A stretch of DNA of 64,000 nt from Betaproteobacteria bacterium. GTDB taxonomy: Bacteria; Pseudomonadota; Gammaproteobacteria; Burkholderiales; Ferrovaceae. The notes under the pieces were generated by a model, which did no database searches, was not told where the DNA came from, and saw nothing but the letters and a program-made list of their open reading frames with translations. The stretch spans positions 1-64,000 of the forward strand of contig JAGWIW010000003.1 in the NCBI GenBank assembly GCA_028866015.1. Direction: 5' to 3'. Position numbers and translations under genes: made by a program. The stretch's first letter is position 1, and each line of letters starts with the position of its first letter. Of this stretch, positions 54,329 to 64,000 are shown piece by piece.

Positions 54329-54351
54329 CAACTTTTCTATCGAGCTTATTA

Positions 54352-55857
54352 TTATAAGGGGTTTTTGGACCAGCTGTCCAGAAACTGCACTCCCCAATTT
54401 ACCCCGAAACCCGTCACATCCGTGCCCAAAGCACCCAGCCCGCCTTCATTGCTTGAAGCAGAAAGGTCCATGTGCAGCCAGGGAAGATCGCCGCGAAAGC
54501 GGGACAAAAAGCGCGCGGCCAGGATATGGTCGGCCGTGCCGTCCGCAGAGCACTGCTTGACGTCCGCAATCTTGCTGTCAAGCGCCGAATCGTAGTCAGC
54601 TGCCAGCGGAAAGGGCAGCACCCGCTCTCCGGCTGCTTCTCCGGCAGCCACGGCCAGCATTGCCAGGCGCTCGTCGGTGGCGAAAATGCCGCTGTAGCGA
54701 CTGCCCAACGCCGTGTGCATGCTTCCGGTCAGGGTCGCAAAATCCAGGATGAGTTGCGGCATGCCGCGCGCCGCCAGGGTGAGGGTGTCCGCCAGGACCA
54801 TACGCCCTTCGGCATCGGTATGCACGATTTCGATGGTGGTGCCGTTGAGCGCCGTCACCACATCATTCTGCTTGTAGGCGCGCGGGCTGATGTGATTCTG
54901 TGCGAGTGCCAGCCAGCAGTCCACTTCCAGGGGCAGGCGCAGGCGACTGACCGCGGAAAGGATGCCCAGCGCCACGGCCGAACCGTTCATGTCTTCATGC
55001 ATGCCATACATATACTTGGCGGGCTTGAGATTGTGCCCGCCGGTGTCGAAACAGATGCCTTTGCCCACCAGCGCCACGTGCTTCAACGGCCTGGAGGGCT
55101 TGTAGCGCAGGCGCACGATGGCCGCATCAGGGTCCGCACTGCCTTGGGCCACGGCCACGAAAGCGCCCGCCCCCATGTCCCTGAGTCGCGCCAGAGGGTA
55201 TTCGGTCACCTGCCAATTCCGCCCACGAGCCATTGAACGGAGCAGGCGGCGGTACGCACCGGGCGTGAGGTCATTGGGTGGAATCTGCGTGAGCGTGCGC
55301 GTGAGGGTGTTGCCTTCCGCCACGGCTCGGGCGGCAGCAAGCCGGTTGGCATCCGGACGAACCCCTTGTACGACAATCTTCCGCAAAGCCGGGTGGGATT
55401 CCTTCTTTCGGGACGGCAGGGCTGCACCGTTGACCAGGGCCACGTAGATCGCAAGGCCAGCCACCGCATCTGCCTGGGGCCCCGCAATCCGCAGCCCAAG
55501 GATGGAAGGGCGCTCCTCCAGCAGGAGTCCCAGGCCTTTGCACAGCAGGGCCTGCTGCTGGAACGAGGTCTGCCCCGAGGTCAGCCAGACCCAGGAAACC
55601 AGCAGGCCATCGTCAAGCGGGACTGCCAGCGGCTTCTGCTGCAGGGACTGCGGCTTGTCACCGCGCCGGCGCAAGGCTGCCTTCAACTGGGCCAACCCCA
55701 CCAGCCCGGACCCGGCCGCCTCGGGTGAATCGGTCAGCACCACCAGTGCATGGCGCACGGAAGCCGGAAAAGCCTCGGAGTGGTCTTTCCGGATTTCCAG
55801 CTCGGGCAGGGGTGCAGGGAATAAGGCGGGAACGGAAGCAGCGGTGTTGCGTGGCAT
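54352..55857 (-). CDS. Second M17-family leucyl aminopeptidase
   Basis: 501 residues. The catalytic half is intact: [29 protein letters not shown] carries the first metal ligands and [14 protein letters not shown] is the M17 signature, with histidine replacing the usual asparagine. The N-terminal half is unlike the PepA encoded at 6773-8260. The two are about equally long but only similar in the C-terminal domain, so they are not recent duplicates. It probably removes N-terminal residues from peptides in the cytosol. Divergent from thyA; a terminator separates it from rimP. Confidence 0.9.
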   Translation of the reverse strand: MPRNTAASVPALFPAPLPELEIRKDHSEAFPASVRHALVVLTDSPEAAGSGLVGLAQLKAALRRRGDKPQSLQQKPLAVPLDDGLLVSWVWLTSGQTSFQQQALLCKGLGLLLEERPSILGLRIAGPQADAVAGLAIYVALVNGAALPSRKKESHPALRKIVVQGVRPDANRLAAARAVAEGNTLTRTLTQIPPNDLTPGAYRRLLRSMARGRNWQVTEYPLARLRDMGAGAFVAVAQGSADPDAAIVRLRYKPSRPLKHVALVGKGICFDTGGHNLKPAKYMYGMHEDMNGSAVALGILSAVSRLRLPLEVDCWLALAQNHISPRAYKQNDVVTALNGTTIEIVHTDAEGRMVLADTLTLAARGMPQLILDFATLTGSMHTALGSRYSGIFATDERLAMLAVAAGEAAGERVLPFPLAADYDSALDSKIADVKQCSADGTADHILAARFLSRFRGDLPWLHMDLSASSNEGGLGALGTDVTGFGVNWGVQFLDSWSKNPL

Positions 55858-55903
55858 GGAATCACAATCCTTTGATCAGACTTGGGGATGTTATCATGCG
55901 CCC

Positions 55904-56698
55904 ATGCAACCGTACCTTCAGTTTGTTCGCGACATCCTCGACCGCGGCACCCGCAAAACCGACCGCACCGGCGTGGGCACCCTGAGCCTGTTCGGGTACC
56001 AGATGCGTTTCGATCTCCAGGCCGGATTCCCCCTGCTCACCACCAAAAAGCTGCACCTGCCATCCATCATCCACGAACTGCTGTGGTTCCTTTCGGGCGA
56101 CACCAACATCGGTTACCTGAAGCGCCATGGCGTGAGCATCTGGGATGAATGGGCCGATGCCGAGGGGAATCTGGGCCCGGTATACGGAAAACAGTGGCGT
56201 CGCTGGGAAGCGGCTGATGGCCGCGTCATCGACCAGATGTCGCAGGTGCTGGAACAGATCCGAAAGAATCCCGACTCCCGCCGACTGATTGTGTCAGCCT
56301 GGAACGTGGGCGACGTGGAGCGCATGGCCTTGCCGCCTTGCCACCTGTTGTTCCAGTTTTACGTGGCTGAAGGCAGGCTTTCCTGCCAGCTCTACCAGCG
56401 CTCCTGCGACGTGGGGCTGGGCGTACCTTTCAACATCGCGTCCTATGCCCTGCTCACCCACCTGGTGGCTCACCAATGCGACCTTCTGCCGGGGGATTTT
56501 GTCTGGACGGGCGGGGATTGCCATATCTACCTGAACCACGTGGAAGCGCTTCGCGAACAGCTGACTCGGACGCCCTACCCTCTGCCGCAGCTTGTATTGC
56601 TGCGCAAGCCGGCATCGCTGTACGACTACCGCTTCGAAGACATCCGCATCGACAATTACCAGGCGCACCCGCATATTCCCATGCGCGTGGCCGTCTGA
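55904..56698 (+). CDS. thyA: Thymidylate synthase
   Basis: 264 residues from ATG 55904, exactly the E. coli ThyA length; the frame is open from 55502 but that extension overlaps the peptidase gene. [42 protein letters not shown] with the catalytic cysteine, [17 protein letters not shown] and [14 protein letters not shown] are all present. It methylates dUMP to dTMP with methylene-tetrahydrofolate. No folA gene follows; clpA converges 19 bases after its stop. Confidence 0.98.
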   Translation: MQPYLQFVRDILDRGTRKTDRTGVGTLSLFGYQMRFDLQAGFPLLTTKKLHLPSIIHELLWFLSGDTNIGYLKRHGVSIWDEWADAEGNLGPVYGKQWRRWEAADGRVIDQMSQVLEQIRKNPDSRRLIVSAWNVGDVERMALPPCHLLFQFYVAEGRLSCQLYQRSCDVGLGVPFNIASYALLTHLVAHQCDLLPGDFVWTGGDCHIYLNHVEALREQLTRTPYPLPQLVLLRKPASLYDYRFEDIRIDNYQAHPHIPMRVAV

Positions 56699-56717
56699 AG
56701 GGAAAGCCCTCGCGCGC

Positions 56718-58979
56718 TCAGTGCACGGCTTCGGGCTTGGTTTCCTCGTCGAAACCCAGCACGATCTGGTCGTCCTCGCCCACGTCGATGGTGACCTTGC
56801 CTCCTGAAACCAGCCGCCCGAACAGCAGCTCGTCGGCCAGTGCGCGGCGGATGGTGTCCTGTATCAGGCGCGCCATGGGACGTGCCCCCATGAGCGGATC
56901 GAACCCTTTCTCCGCCAGATGGCTGCGCAGCTCGTCGGTAAAGGTGGCTTCCACGCGTTTTTCCTGCAACTGGGACTCGAGCTGCAGCAGGAATTTGTCC
57001 ACCACCCGCAGGATGATCTGCTGGTCGAGTGCTGCGAAGGAAATGATGGCGTCCAGGCGGTTGCGGAACTCCGGCGTGAACATCCGCTTGATATCCACCA
57101 TTTCGTCGCCCTTGCGCTCGGAAGTGACAAAGCCGATACCCGATTTGGTGAGCGCATCGGCGCCCGCGTTGGTGGTCATGACGATCACCGTGTTGCGGAA
57201 GTCCGCCTTGCGGCCGTTGTTGTCCGTAAGCGTTCCGTGATCCATCACCTGCAGCAGGATATTGAAAATGTCCGGATGCGCCTTCTCGATCTCGTCGAGC
57301 AGAAGCACCGAATACGGATGCTTGGTGATGGCTTCGGTCAGCAAGCCGCCCTGGTCGAATCCCACATAGCCGGGAGGCGCCCCGATCAGGCGCGACACGG
57401 CATGGGGTTCCATGTATTCGGACATGTCGAAGCGGATCAGTTCCACCCCCAGAATGTAGGCAAGTTGCCGCGCCACCTCGGTTTTGCCCACGCCGGTGGG
57501 ACCTGAAAACAGGAATGACCCGATCGGCTTCTGTGGGTTGCCGAGCCCGCTGCGCGCCATCTTGATGGCTGACGCCAGGGCATCGATCGCCTTGTCCTGG
57601 CCAAACACCACCGCCTTGAGGTCTCGGTCGAGGGTCTTGAGCGCGGTACGGTCTGTATTGGACACATTGCGCGCCGGAATGCGGGCAATTTTTGCCACAA
57701 TCTCCTCAACCTCCCCCTTGCCGATCAGCTTGCGCTGGCGCGACTTGGGAAGGATGCGCTGGGCAGCACCCGCTTCATCGATGACGTCAATGGCCTTGTC
57801 CGGCAGATGGCGGTCGTTGATGAATCGGGCCGACAATTCAGCCGCGCTGGTGAGCGCAGACTCGCTGTAGCGCACGCCATGGTGGCTTTCGAAGCGGGAC
57901 TTGAGTCCACGCAGGATCTGCACAGTCTCGTCGATGGTGGGTTCGACCACGTCAATTTTCTGGAAGCGGCGCGACAGCGCGTGGTCCTTTTCGAAAATGC
58001 CGCGATACTCCGTATAGGTGGTGGCGCCGATGCAGCGCAGCGTTCCTTTGGAGAGCGCCGGCTTGAGCAGGTTGGAGGCGTCCAGCGTGCCCCCGGAAGC
58101 TGCCCCGGCTCCGATCAGCGTGTGGATCTCGTCAATGAACAGGATGCTGTTGGGGTCATCCTGCAACTGGCGCAGCACGGCCTTGAGGCGCTGTTCAAAG
58201 TCGCCGCGATACTTGGTGCCCGCCAGCAGCGCGCCCATGTCGAGGGAATAGACCGTGGATTTGGCCAGGATCTCCGGAATGTTGCCGCCGACAATGCGGG
58301 ACGCCAGCCCTTCTGCAATGGCTGTCTTGCCCACGCCGGCCTCACCCACCAGGATCGGGTTGTTCTTGCGGCGGCGACAAAGTATCTGGATCACCCGTTC
58401 CACTTCCCGCTCGCGCCCGATCAAGGGATCGATTTTTCCGGCACTGACCTGCGCGTTCAGGTTGAGCGTGAAACTTTGCAGGGCGCCACTGTTCTGGCTG
58501 TCGCCTTCGCTTTCCTGGGGTTGCTCCTCCCGTGGGGTGCCCTGGGGCACCTTGGTGATGCCGTGGGCGATGTAGTTGACCATGTCGAGGCGGCTCACGC
58601 CCTGTTGGGTCAGGAAATACACGGCATGGGAATCCTTTTCCCCGAAAATGGCCACCAGCACGTTGGCACCCGTCACTTCCTTCTTGCCGGAAGACTGCAC
58701 ATGCAGGATGGCGCGCTGGATGACGCGCTGGAAACCCAGGGTCGGCTGGGTATCCACGTCCCCTTCGCCTGGAACCTTGGGAGTGTGCTCACGCACGAAT
58801 TCGGACAGCTCCTTGCGCAAGGCTTCGATATCCGCACCGCAGGCCCGCAGCACATCCACTGCCGATGGATTGTCCATGAGGGCGAGCAGCAGGTGCTCCA
58901 CGGTAATGAACTCGTGGCGCTTCTGGCGCGCATCGACAAAGGCCATGTGCAGGCTGACTTCAAGTTCTTGAGCAATCAT
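56718..58979 (-). CDS. clpA: Clp protease ATPase subunit ClpA
   Basis: 753 residues from ATG 58979, overlapping clpS by ATGA; a longer frame to 59003 is not used. The N-domain ([14 protein letters not shown]) is followed by two AAA+ modules: [15 protein letters not shown] with [12 protein letters not shown], then [15 protein letters not shown] with [15 protein letters not shown]. The tripeptide loop for ClpP docking (IGF near SGIGFVTSE) is visible. ClpA unfolds substrates for ClpP. Absence of the long middle domain separates it from ClpB. Confidence 0.97.
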   Translation of the reverse strand: MIAQELEVSLHMAFVDARQKRHEFITVEHLLLALMDNPSAVDVLRACGADIEALRKELSEFVREHTPKVPGEGDVDTQPTLGFQRVIQRAILHVQSSGKKEVTGANVLVAIFGEKDSHAVYFLTQQGVSRLDMVNYIAHGITKVPQGTPREEQPQESEGDSQNSGALQSFTLNLNAQVSAGKIDPLIGREREVERVIQILCRRRKNNPILVGEAGVGKTAIAEGLASRIVGGNIPEILAKSTVYSLDMGALLAGTKYRGDFEQRLKAVLRQLQDDPNSILFIDEIHTLIGAGAASGGTLDASNLLKPALSKGTLRCIGATTYTEYRGIFEKDHALSRRFQKIDVVEPTIDETVQILRGLKSRFESHHGVRYSESALTSAAELSARFINDRHLPDKAIDVIDEAGAAQRILPKSRQRKLIGKGEVEEIVAKIARIPARNVSNTDRTALKTLDRDLKAVVFGQDKAIDALASAIKMARSGLGNPQKPIGSFLFSGPTGVGKTEVARQLAYILGVELIRFDMSEYMEPHAVSRLIGAPPGYVGFDQGGLLTEAITKHPYSVLLLDEIEKAHPDIFNILLQVMDHGTLTDNNGRKADFRNTVIVMTTNAGADALTKSGIGFVTSERKGDEMVDIKRMFTPEFRNRLDAIISFAALDQQIILRVVDKFLLQLESQLQEKRVEATFTDELRSHLAEKGFDPLMGARPMARLIQDTIRRALADELLFGRLVSGGKVTIDVGEDDQIVLGFDEETKPEAVH

Positions 58980-59290
58980 GTTCCGTTTTCCTCCATCACG
59001 CATTGCAGCGGATGTTGATGTTGCCTTGCATAGCTGATCACACGATCCACCTTGGTGGCTGCCACGTCACGGGGATAAACCCCGCACACCCCGCGCCCTT
59101 CAGTATGGACCTTGAGCATCACCCGGGTGGCTGCTTCCCGCTCCAGGGCAAAAAATTCCTGGAGCACCTGCACCACAAACTCCATGGGCGTGAAATCGTC
59201 GTTCAGCAGTACGACATTGAAAAGAGACGGCGGTTTCGTCTTGGCTCGCTCTTTTTCGAGGACGGGTTCTGCTGGATTTCTTGCTGTCAT
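58976..59290 (-). CDS. clpS: ClpA adaptor ClpS
   Basis: 104 residues. [24 protein letters not shown] is the conserved N-degron-binding core, and [25 protein letters not shown] contains the histidine and hydrophobic pocket residues. The N-terminal 25 residues are the flexible extension. ClpS delivers N-end-rule substrates to ClpAP. Coupled to clpA by ATGA overlap. Confidence 0.97.
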   Translation of the reverse strand: MTARNPAEPVLEKERAKTKPPSLFNVVLLNDDFTPMEFVVQVLQEFFALEREAATRVMLKVHTEGRGVCGVYPRDVAATKVDRVISYARQHQHPLQCVMEENGT

Positions 59291-59434
59291 GAACTGGTGC
59301 GTGCCTAACCGGATATCGACTTCGATCAGAAATGCTTGATCTCAGCTTTCAGTCTAATCATTTCTCGTTTTTTGGCAAGGGCCGGCCCCGTGCAGGCCTG
59401 TTTTCCACCCCACCGATAAATTCACCTTAACTAC

Positions 59435-59464
59435 TTGACTTTACCCGCAAAAGTCGCGTAAAAG
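59435..59464 (+). promoter_or_regulatory. Possible cold-shock gene promoter
   Basis: TTGACT at 59435-59440 and TAAAAG at 59459-59464 are spaced by 18 bases. A start about 10 bases later would give a 5' leader of roughly 100 bases before the ATG at 59580, in line with the long leaders of csp mRNAs. Not proven. Confidence 0.45.
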
Positions 59465-59579
59465 ATGTTCTGGCGTTTGGTTCAAGATGTCTGCATCACC
59501 GGTTTCCCCCGTTTGCTGGCCTTGAAACTCAAACCGTTCCGGGTGTAACAGGCCCATTTCAATGACAGGAAAGCAAACA

Positions 59580-59783
59580 ATGGCAACAGGCACAGTCAAG
59601 TGGTTCAACGATTCCAAGGGTTACGGCTTTATCACCCCTGACGATGGTAGCGAAGACCTTTTCGCCCACTTCTCGGCAATCCAGATGGGTGGTTTCAAAA
59701 CCCTGAAGGAAGGTCAAAAGGTCAGTTTCGAAGTCACGCAAGGCCCCAAGGGCAAGCAGGCTTCCAACATCCAATCTTCATAA
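59580..59783 (+). CDS. cspA: Cold-shock-type RNA/DNA-binding protein
   Basis: 67 residues from ATG 59580 ([11 protein letters not shown]); an in-frame ATG at 59562 is less likely because family members begin at [15 protein letters not shown] (RNP1) and DLFAHF (RNP2) are intact in a single cold-shock domain ending in QASNIQ. It binds single-stranded nucleic acid and melts RNA structure. The long untranslated leader fits cold regulation. Which csp paralogue it is cannot be told; a strong terminator follows. Confidence 0.93.
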   Translation: MATGTVKWFNDSKGYGFITPDDGSEDLFAHFSAIQMGGFKTLKEGQKVSFEVTQGPKGKQASNIQSS

Positions 59784-59823
59784 TACATTGCATTACGCGG
59801 ATTCACCTCCGCGGGGTGCCCTG

Positions 59824-59853
59824 AAAAACCCCTGCTTTTGCAGGGGTTTTTTT
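59824..59853. terminator. Strong bidirectional terminator between cspA and icd
   Basis: AAAAACCCCTGC (59824-59835) and GCAGGGGTTTTT (59840-59851) form a twelve-base perfect stem with a TTTT loop, flanked by A-runs on one side and T-runs on the other. It can end cspA transcription rightward and icd transcription leftward. Confidence 0.93.
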
Positions 59854-59866
59854 ATTCAGCAACGGC

Positions 59867-61105
<1,239 letters not shown>

Positions 61106-61138
61106 GATGTTCAATACCTCCCTAAAAAAACGCTTGTG

Positions 61139-61157
61139 TCATATGTCTTATATATGA
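61139..61157. promoter_or_regulatory. Palindrome in icd/rraA divergent region
   Basis: TCATAT (61139-61144) and ATATGA (61152-61157) form an inverted repeat around GTCTTAT. For rightward transcription a TTGTGT at 61134-61139 and GATATA at 61156-61161 give a sigma70-like pair spaced by 16 bases, so the palindrome would fill the spacer. This is the layout of a repressor operator. The binding protein is unknown; a GntR- or IclR-type regulator is one guess. Confidence 0.5.
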
Positions 61158-61223
61158 TATACCATTTGCCATGCCCCGGGGAATCTGTTTTTTTCCCCAC
61201 CCCCAATTCCGTTGGAGCCCGCC

Positions 61224-61709
61224 ATGGCCCAGAAAACTGCGGATCTCTGCGATCAACTGGGCGACGCTGCTGCCGTCGCCGATCCCGTGCTGGCCAATTA
61301 TGGTGGCATGAGCGCATTTGGCGGGCAAATTGCCACGGTCAAAGTATTTGAGGACAACTCTCTGGTACGCGCCGCCCTGGAAACCCCGGGGTTCGGGCGT
61401 GTACTCGTCATCGACGGAGGCGGATCCCTCCGTTGCGCCCTGGTAGGCGACCAGCTCGCCATCCTGGGCGTCAAACATGGCTGGGCCGGCATCGTGGTCT
61501 ACGGCTGCATTCGCGACTCGCAAGCGATTGCAGAACTGGACATCGGTGTGCAGGCCTTGGGCACCCATCCCCGCAGGTCCATCAAAAAAGGCGAAGGCGC
61601 AGCGGATATCCCCGTCACCTTTGCCGGCGTCACCTTCAGGCCAGGCGCCTGGCTGTACGCGGACGACGACGGACTCATCGTCACCGCCCAGCGCGTCAGC
61701 CCCCTCTGA
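61224..61709 (+). CDS. rraA: RraA family protein (ribonuclease E activity regulator)
   Basis: 161 residues from ATG 61224 with GGAG upstream; an earlier TTG at 61212 is unlikely. [37 protein letters not shown] and [17 protein letters not shown] are RraA blocks. E. coli RraA binds and inhibits RNase E. Related proteins are 4-hydroxy-4-methyl-2-oxoglutarate/oxaloacetate aldolases, so an aldolase role beside glyoxylate genes cannot be excluded. It lies 26 bases before aceA, probably one transcript. Confidence 0.92.
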   Translation: MAQKTADLCDQLGDAAAVADPVLANYGGMSAFGGQIATVKVFEDNSLVRAALETPGFGRVLVIDGGGSLRCALVGDQLAILGVKHGWAGIVVYGCIRDSQAIAELDIGVQALGTHPRRSIKKGEGAADIPVTFAGVTFRPGAWLYADDDGLIVTAQRVSPL

Positions 61710-61735
61710 TTCCATACCCCATTCAGGAGATTTTC

Positions 61736-63013
61736 ATGACTGTCGAACAGGAAATTGCCAAACTCAAGAAGGACTGGGCTGAAAGCCCCCGCTGGAAAGG
61801 CATTCAGCGCCCCTACAGCGCGGAAGATGTGGTTCGTCTGCGCGGCAGCCTGCAGGAAGAACACACACTGGCCCGCCGTGGAGCAGAAAAACTCTGGCAC
61901 CTGTGCACAACCGAACCCTACGTCAACACCCTGGGCGCCCTCACGGGAAATCAGGCGATGCAGCAGGTCAAGGCAGGCCTAAAGGCCATTTACCTGTCCG
62001 GATGGCAGGTGGCCGGCGACGCCAATGATTCCCTGCAAATGTACCCGGACCAGTCCCTTTACGCCGTGAGCTCCGTACCCACCGTGGTGCGCCGCATCAA
62101 CAATGCCCTGCGTCGTGCCGACCAGCTGCATTGGGCTGAAGGCAATCACAGCATCGACTGGTTCGCTCCCATCGTCGCTGACGCCGAGGCCGGATTCGGG
62201 GGGGTGCTCAATGCCCACGAATTGATGAAAGCCATGATCGAGGCCGGGGCTGCCGGAGTGCATTTCGAAGACCAGCTTGCCGCGGCCAAGAAGTGTGGCC
62301 ACCTGGGCGGCAAGGTCCTGGTTCCCACACAGGAAGCCGTACAGAAGCTGGTGGCGGCGCGTTTTGCCGCCGACCTGATGGGGGTGCCCACCATCCTGCT
62401 GGCACGTACCGATGCCGAGGCCGCCACCCTCCTGACCTCGGATGTGGATCCCCGCGACCGGGTATTCTGCACGGGAGAGCGCACCGCGGAAGGGTTTTAC
62501 CGGGTACGCAATGGGCTGGAGGCTTCCATCGCGCGCGGCCTGGCCTACGCCGAAGTGGCTGACATGGTCTGGTGCGAAACGGGCAAGCCTGACCTGCAGT
62601 TTGCCCGGCAGTGGGCGGAAGCCATCCGGCGTCAGTACCCGGACAAAATGCTGGCCTATAACTGTTCCCCGTCCTTCAACTGGAAAAAGCACCTGGATGA
62701 CGGCACCATCGCCAAGTTCCAGCGCGAACTGGGCGCCATGGGGTACAAGTTCCAGTTCATCACCCTGGCTGGCTTCCATTCCCTCAACTACAGCATGTAT
62801 GAACTGGCCCGGGGCTATGCCCAGGACGGCATGACTTCCTACGTGAAACTTCAGGAAGCGGAATTCTCGGCTGAAAAATACGGTTATACGGCCACCCGGC
62901 ACCAACGCGAAGTGGGAACCGGCTATTTCGATGAAGTGACCCAGGTCATCCAGGGGGGTGCTTCCTCAACCACGGCCCTGGCCGGATCTACGGAAACGGA
63001 ACAGTTTCATTGA
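61736..63013 (+). CDS. aceA: Isocitrate lyase
   Basis: 425 residues from ATG 61736 with AGGAGA at good spacing; the upstream open frame overlaps rraA and is ignored. Catalytic [25 protein letters not shown] with metal-binding acids, [13 protein letters not shown], and [12 protein letters not shown] are typical. It splits isocitrate into glyoxylate and succinate. Length is near E. coli AceA (434). With aceB downstream it makes the full glyoxylate bypass, competing with Icd. Confidence 0.98.
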   Translation: MTVEQEIAKLKKDWAESPRWKGIQRPYSAEDVVRLRGSLQEEHTLARRGAEKLWHLCTTEPYVNTLGALTGNQAMQQVKAGLKAIYLSGWQVAGDANDSLQMYPDQSLYAVSSVPTVVRRINNALRRADQLHWAEGNHSIDWFAPIVADAEAGFGGVLNAHELMKAMIEAGAAGVHFEDQLAAAKKCGHLGGKVLVPTQEAVQKLVAARFAADLMGVPTILLARTDAEAATLLTSDVDPRDRVFCTGERTAEGFYRVRNGLEASIARGLAYAEVADMVWCETGKPDLQFARQWAEAIRRQYPDKMLAYNCSPSFNWKKHLDDGTIAKFQRELGAMGYKFQFITLAGFHSLNYSMYELARGYAQDGMTSYVKLQEAEFSAEKYGYTATRHQREVGTGYFDEVTQVIQGGASSTTALAGSTETEQFH

Positions 63014-63046
63014 CTCCTTTAATGCCTTTGGCGATCCCGAAGGCTT

Positions 63047-63078
63047 TCCCGCCCCGGTTTCCGGGGCGGATTTTTATC
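63047..63078 (+). terminator. Intrinsic terminator between aceA and aceB
   Basis: CCGCCCCGG (63049-63057) and CCGGGGCGG (63061-63069) form a nine-base stem with a TTT loop, followed by ATTTTTATCTTTT. It should end most rraA-aceA transcripts, so aceB probably has its own promoter or depends on read-through. Confidence 0.85.
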
Positions 63079-63151
63079 TTTTGTCCTTTGTCTAAAGCTG
63101 ACGTCCTGCGGTAATATTGCAATGCAGCATAAACAACCCCCAGAGGCTCCC

Positions 63152-64000
63152 ATGAACGCCAATTTCCGCCCCACAGGCCTGACCATCACAGGGCCGATGC
63201 ACGCGGGGTTCGAGCAAATCCTGACGCCCGAGGCGCTCGAATTCCTGACCATGCTGTGCCGCACATACGAAGCCCGCCGCCAGGAACTGCTGGCCCTGCG
63301 CGAACGCCGACAGGCAGACTTTGATCGGGGAGTTCGCCCCGACTTCCTTCCCGAAACAGCCTCCATCCGCCAGCTGGACTGGCAAGTGGCGCCCTGCCCC
63401 TCCGACCTGCAGGACCGCCGGGTGGAAATCACCGGCCCCACTGACCGAAAAATGGTGATCAACGCCCTGAATTCCGGCGCCAATGTGTTCATGGCGGATT
63501 TTGAGGATTCCACCACCCCCACCTGGGAAAACTCGGTACAGGGACAAATCAACATCCGCGATGCCGTGAACCGCACCATCGAGTACGTGAACCCGGAAGG
63601 GAAGACCTACCGCCTCAAGGAAAAACCGGCCGTACTGATGGTTCGCCCACGCGGCTGGCACCTGAACGAGAAGCATGTGCTGCTGGACGGACAGCCCATT
63701 TCCGGCGGACTTTTCGATTTCGCCCTCTACTTTTTTCACAATGCCCATGCCTTGCTGGCCCGGGGCAGCGGCCCGTACTTTTACCTGCCCAAGCTGGAAG
63801 GACACCTCGAAGCACGCCTGTGGAACGATATTTTCGTGACCGCCCAGAAGGCGCTGGGCATTCCCGTGGGCACCATCAAGGCCACTGTCCTCATCGAAAC
63901 GGTGCTCGCCACCTTCGAAATGGACGAAATCCTGTACGAGCTGCGGGAGCACAGTGGCGGCCTGAATTCCGGACGCTGGGACTACATTTTCAGCTGCATC
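63152..64000 (+). CDS. aceB: Malate synthase A, 3'-truncated by window end
   Basis: The frame is open to the last base, showing 283 residues of an expected 530 or so. ATG 63152 has GAGG upstream. [16 protein letters not shown]-like text ([20 protein letters not shown]), [29 protein letters not shown] and the acetyl-CoA-side block [15 protein letters not shown] mark the AceB (not GlcB) type. [20 protein letters not shown] lies near the cut. It condenses glyoxylate with acetyl-CoA to malate. Confidence 0.96.
   Translation, partial: MNANFRPTGLTITGPMHAGFEQILTPEALEFLTMLCRTYEARRQELLALRERRQADFDRGVRPDFLPETASIRQLDWQVAPCPSDLQDRRVEITGPTDRKMVINALNSGANVFMADFEDSTTPTWENSVQGQINIRDAVNRTIEYVNPEGKTYRLKEKPAVLMVRPRGWHLNEKHVLLDGQPISGGLFDFALYFFHNAHALLARGSGPYFYLPKLEGHLEARLWNDIFVTAQKALGIPVGTIKATVLIETVLATFEMDEILYELREHSGGLNSGRWDYIFSCI

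Noticed and set aside
54266-54397. N-terminal extension of rimP
   Set aside because: It would translate the terminator hairpin; the internal ATG matches family starts.
55502-55903. N-terminal extension of thyA
   Set aside because: It runs through the oppositely oriented peptidase gene; ATG 55904 gives exactly the standard ThyA length.

Overview
The window reads as chromosomal DNA of a G+C-rich betaproteobacterium. The core blocks fit that group: lptF divergent from pepA-holC-valS, rimP-nusA-infB-rbfA-truB, clpS-clpA, trxA and rho-rpmE. The metabolic genes (glyoxylate shunt, LutABC lactate oxidation, liv transporter, pta-ackA) fit a respiring heterotroph or mixotroph. Order Nitrosomonadales or a relative is my guess; no rRNA or other marker here settles it. 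Genes are very tightly packed, and no stretch above 300 bases lacks a gene.

Region 1-5.5 kb is accessory DNA lying against the 3' end of a tRNA-Ser(GGA) gene. It holds the end of a metallophosphoesterase gene, a helix-turn-helix/dual-specificity-phosphatase fusion, a three-cysteine Gp37/Gp68-type (DUF5131) protein, its partner TcmP, and a beta-class DNA methyltransferase that appears to carry an Mrr-like nuclease domain at its C-terminus. A small inverted/direct repeat block lies between the methyltransferase and the tRNA. This is the best candidate in the window for an undescribed, probably defence-related, system.

Region 5.5-20.3 kb is core: lptF (without lptG), pepA-holC-valS, the periplasmic protease bepA, moaC, then ackA and pta divergent from aceE. 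Together the last three convert pyruvate to acetyl-CoA, acetyl phosphate and acetate. aceE is followed by an APC-type permease instead of aceF. At 20.3-23.0 kb sits an isolated virB8-virB9-virB10 trio (type IV secretion core) with no ATPases, pilin or VirB6.

Region 23-30.3 kb carries iron superoxide dismutase, a PuuD-like membrane protein, and a minus-strand fdxA-addB-addA run in which the AddA-like helicase lacks its usual nuclease domain. Region 30.3-38.3 kb has trxA, rho, rpmE, an ArnT-like glycosyltransferase, hrpA and a periplasmic FKBP. Region 38.3-45.6 kb contains a complete branched-chain-amino-acid-type ABC transporter (livJHMGF order) convergent with lutABC. Region 45.6-54.3 kb, all minus strand, runs from rimP-nusA-infB-rbfA-truB into an ATM1-type ABC exporter and PBP7. 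Region 54.3-59.3 kb has a second M17 aminopeptidase, thyA and clpS-clpA. Region 59.5-64 kb has a cold-shock gene, then icd divergent from rraA-aceA-aceB, which is the TCA/glyoxylate branch point; aceB runs off the window end.
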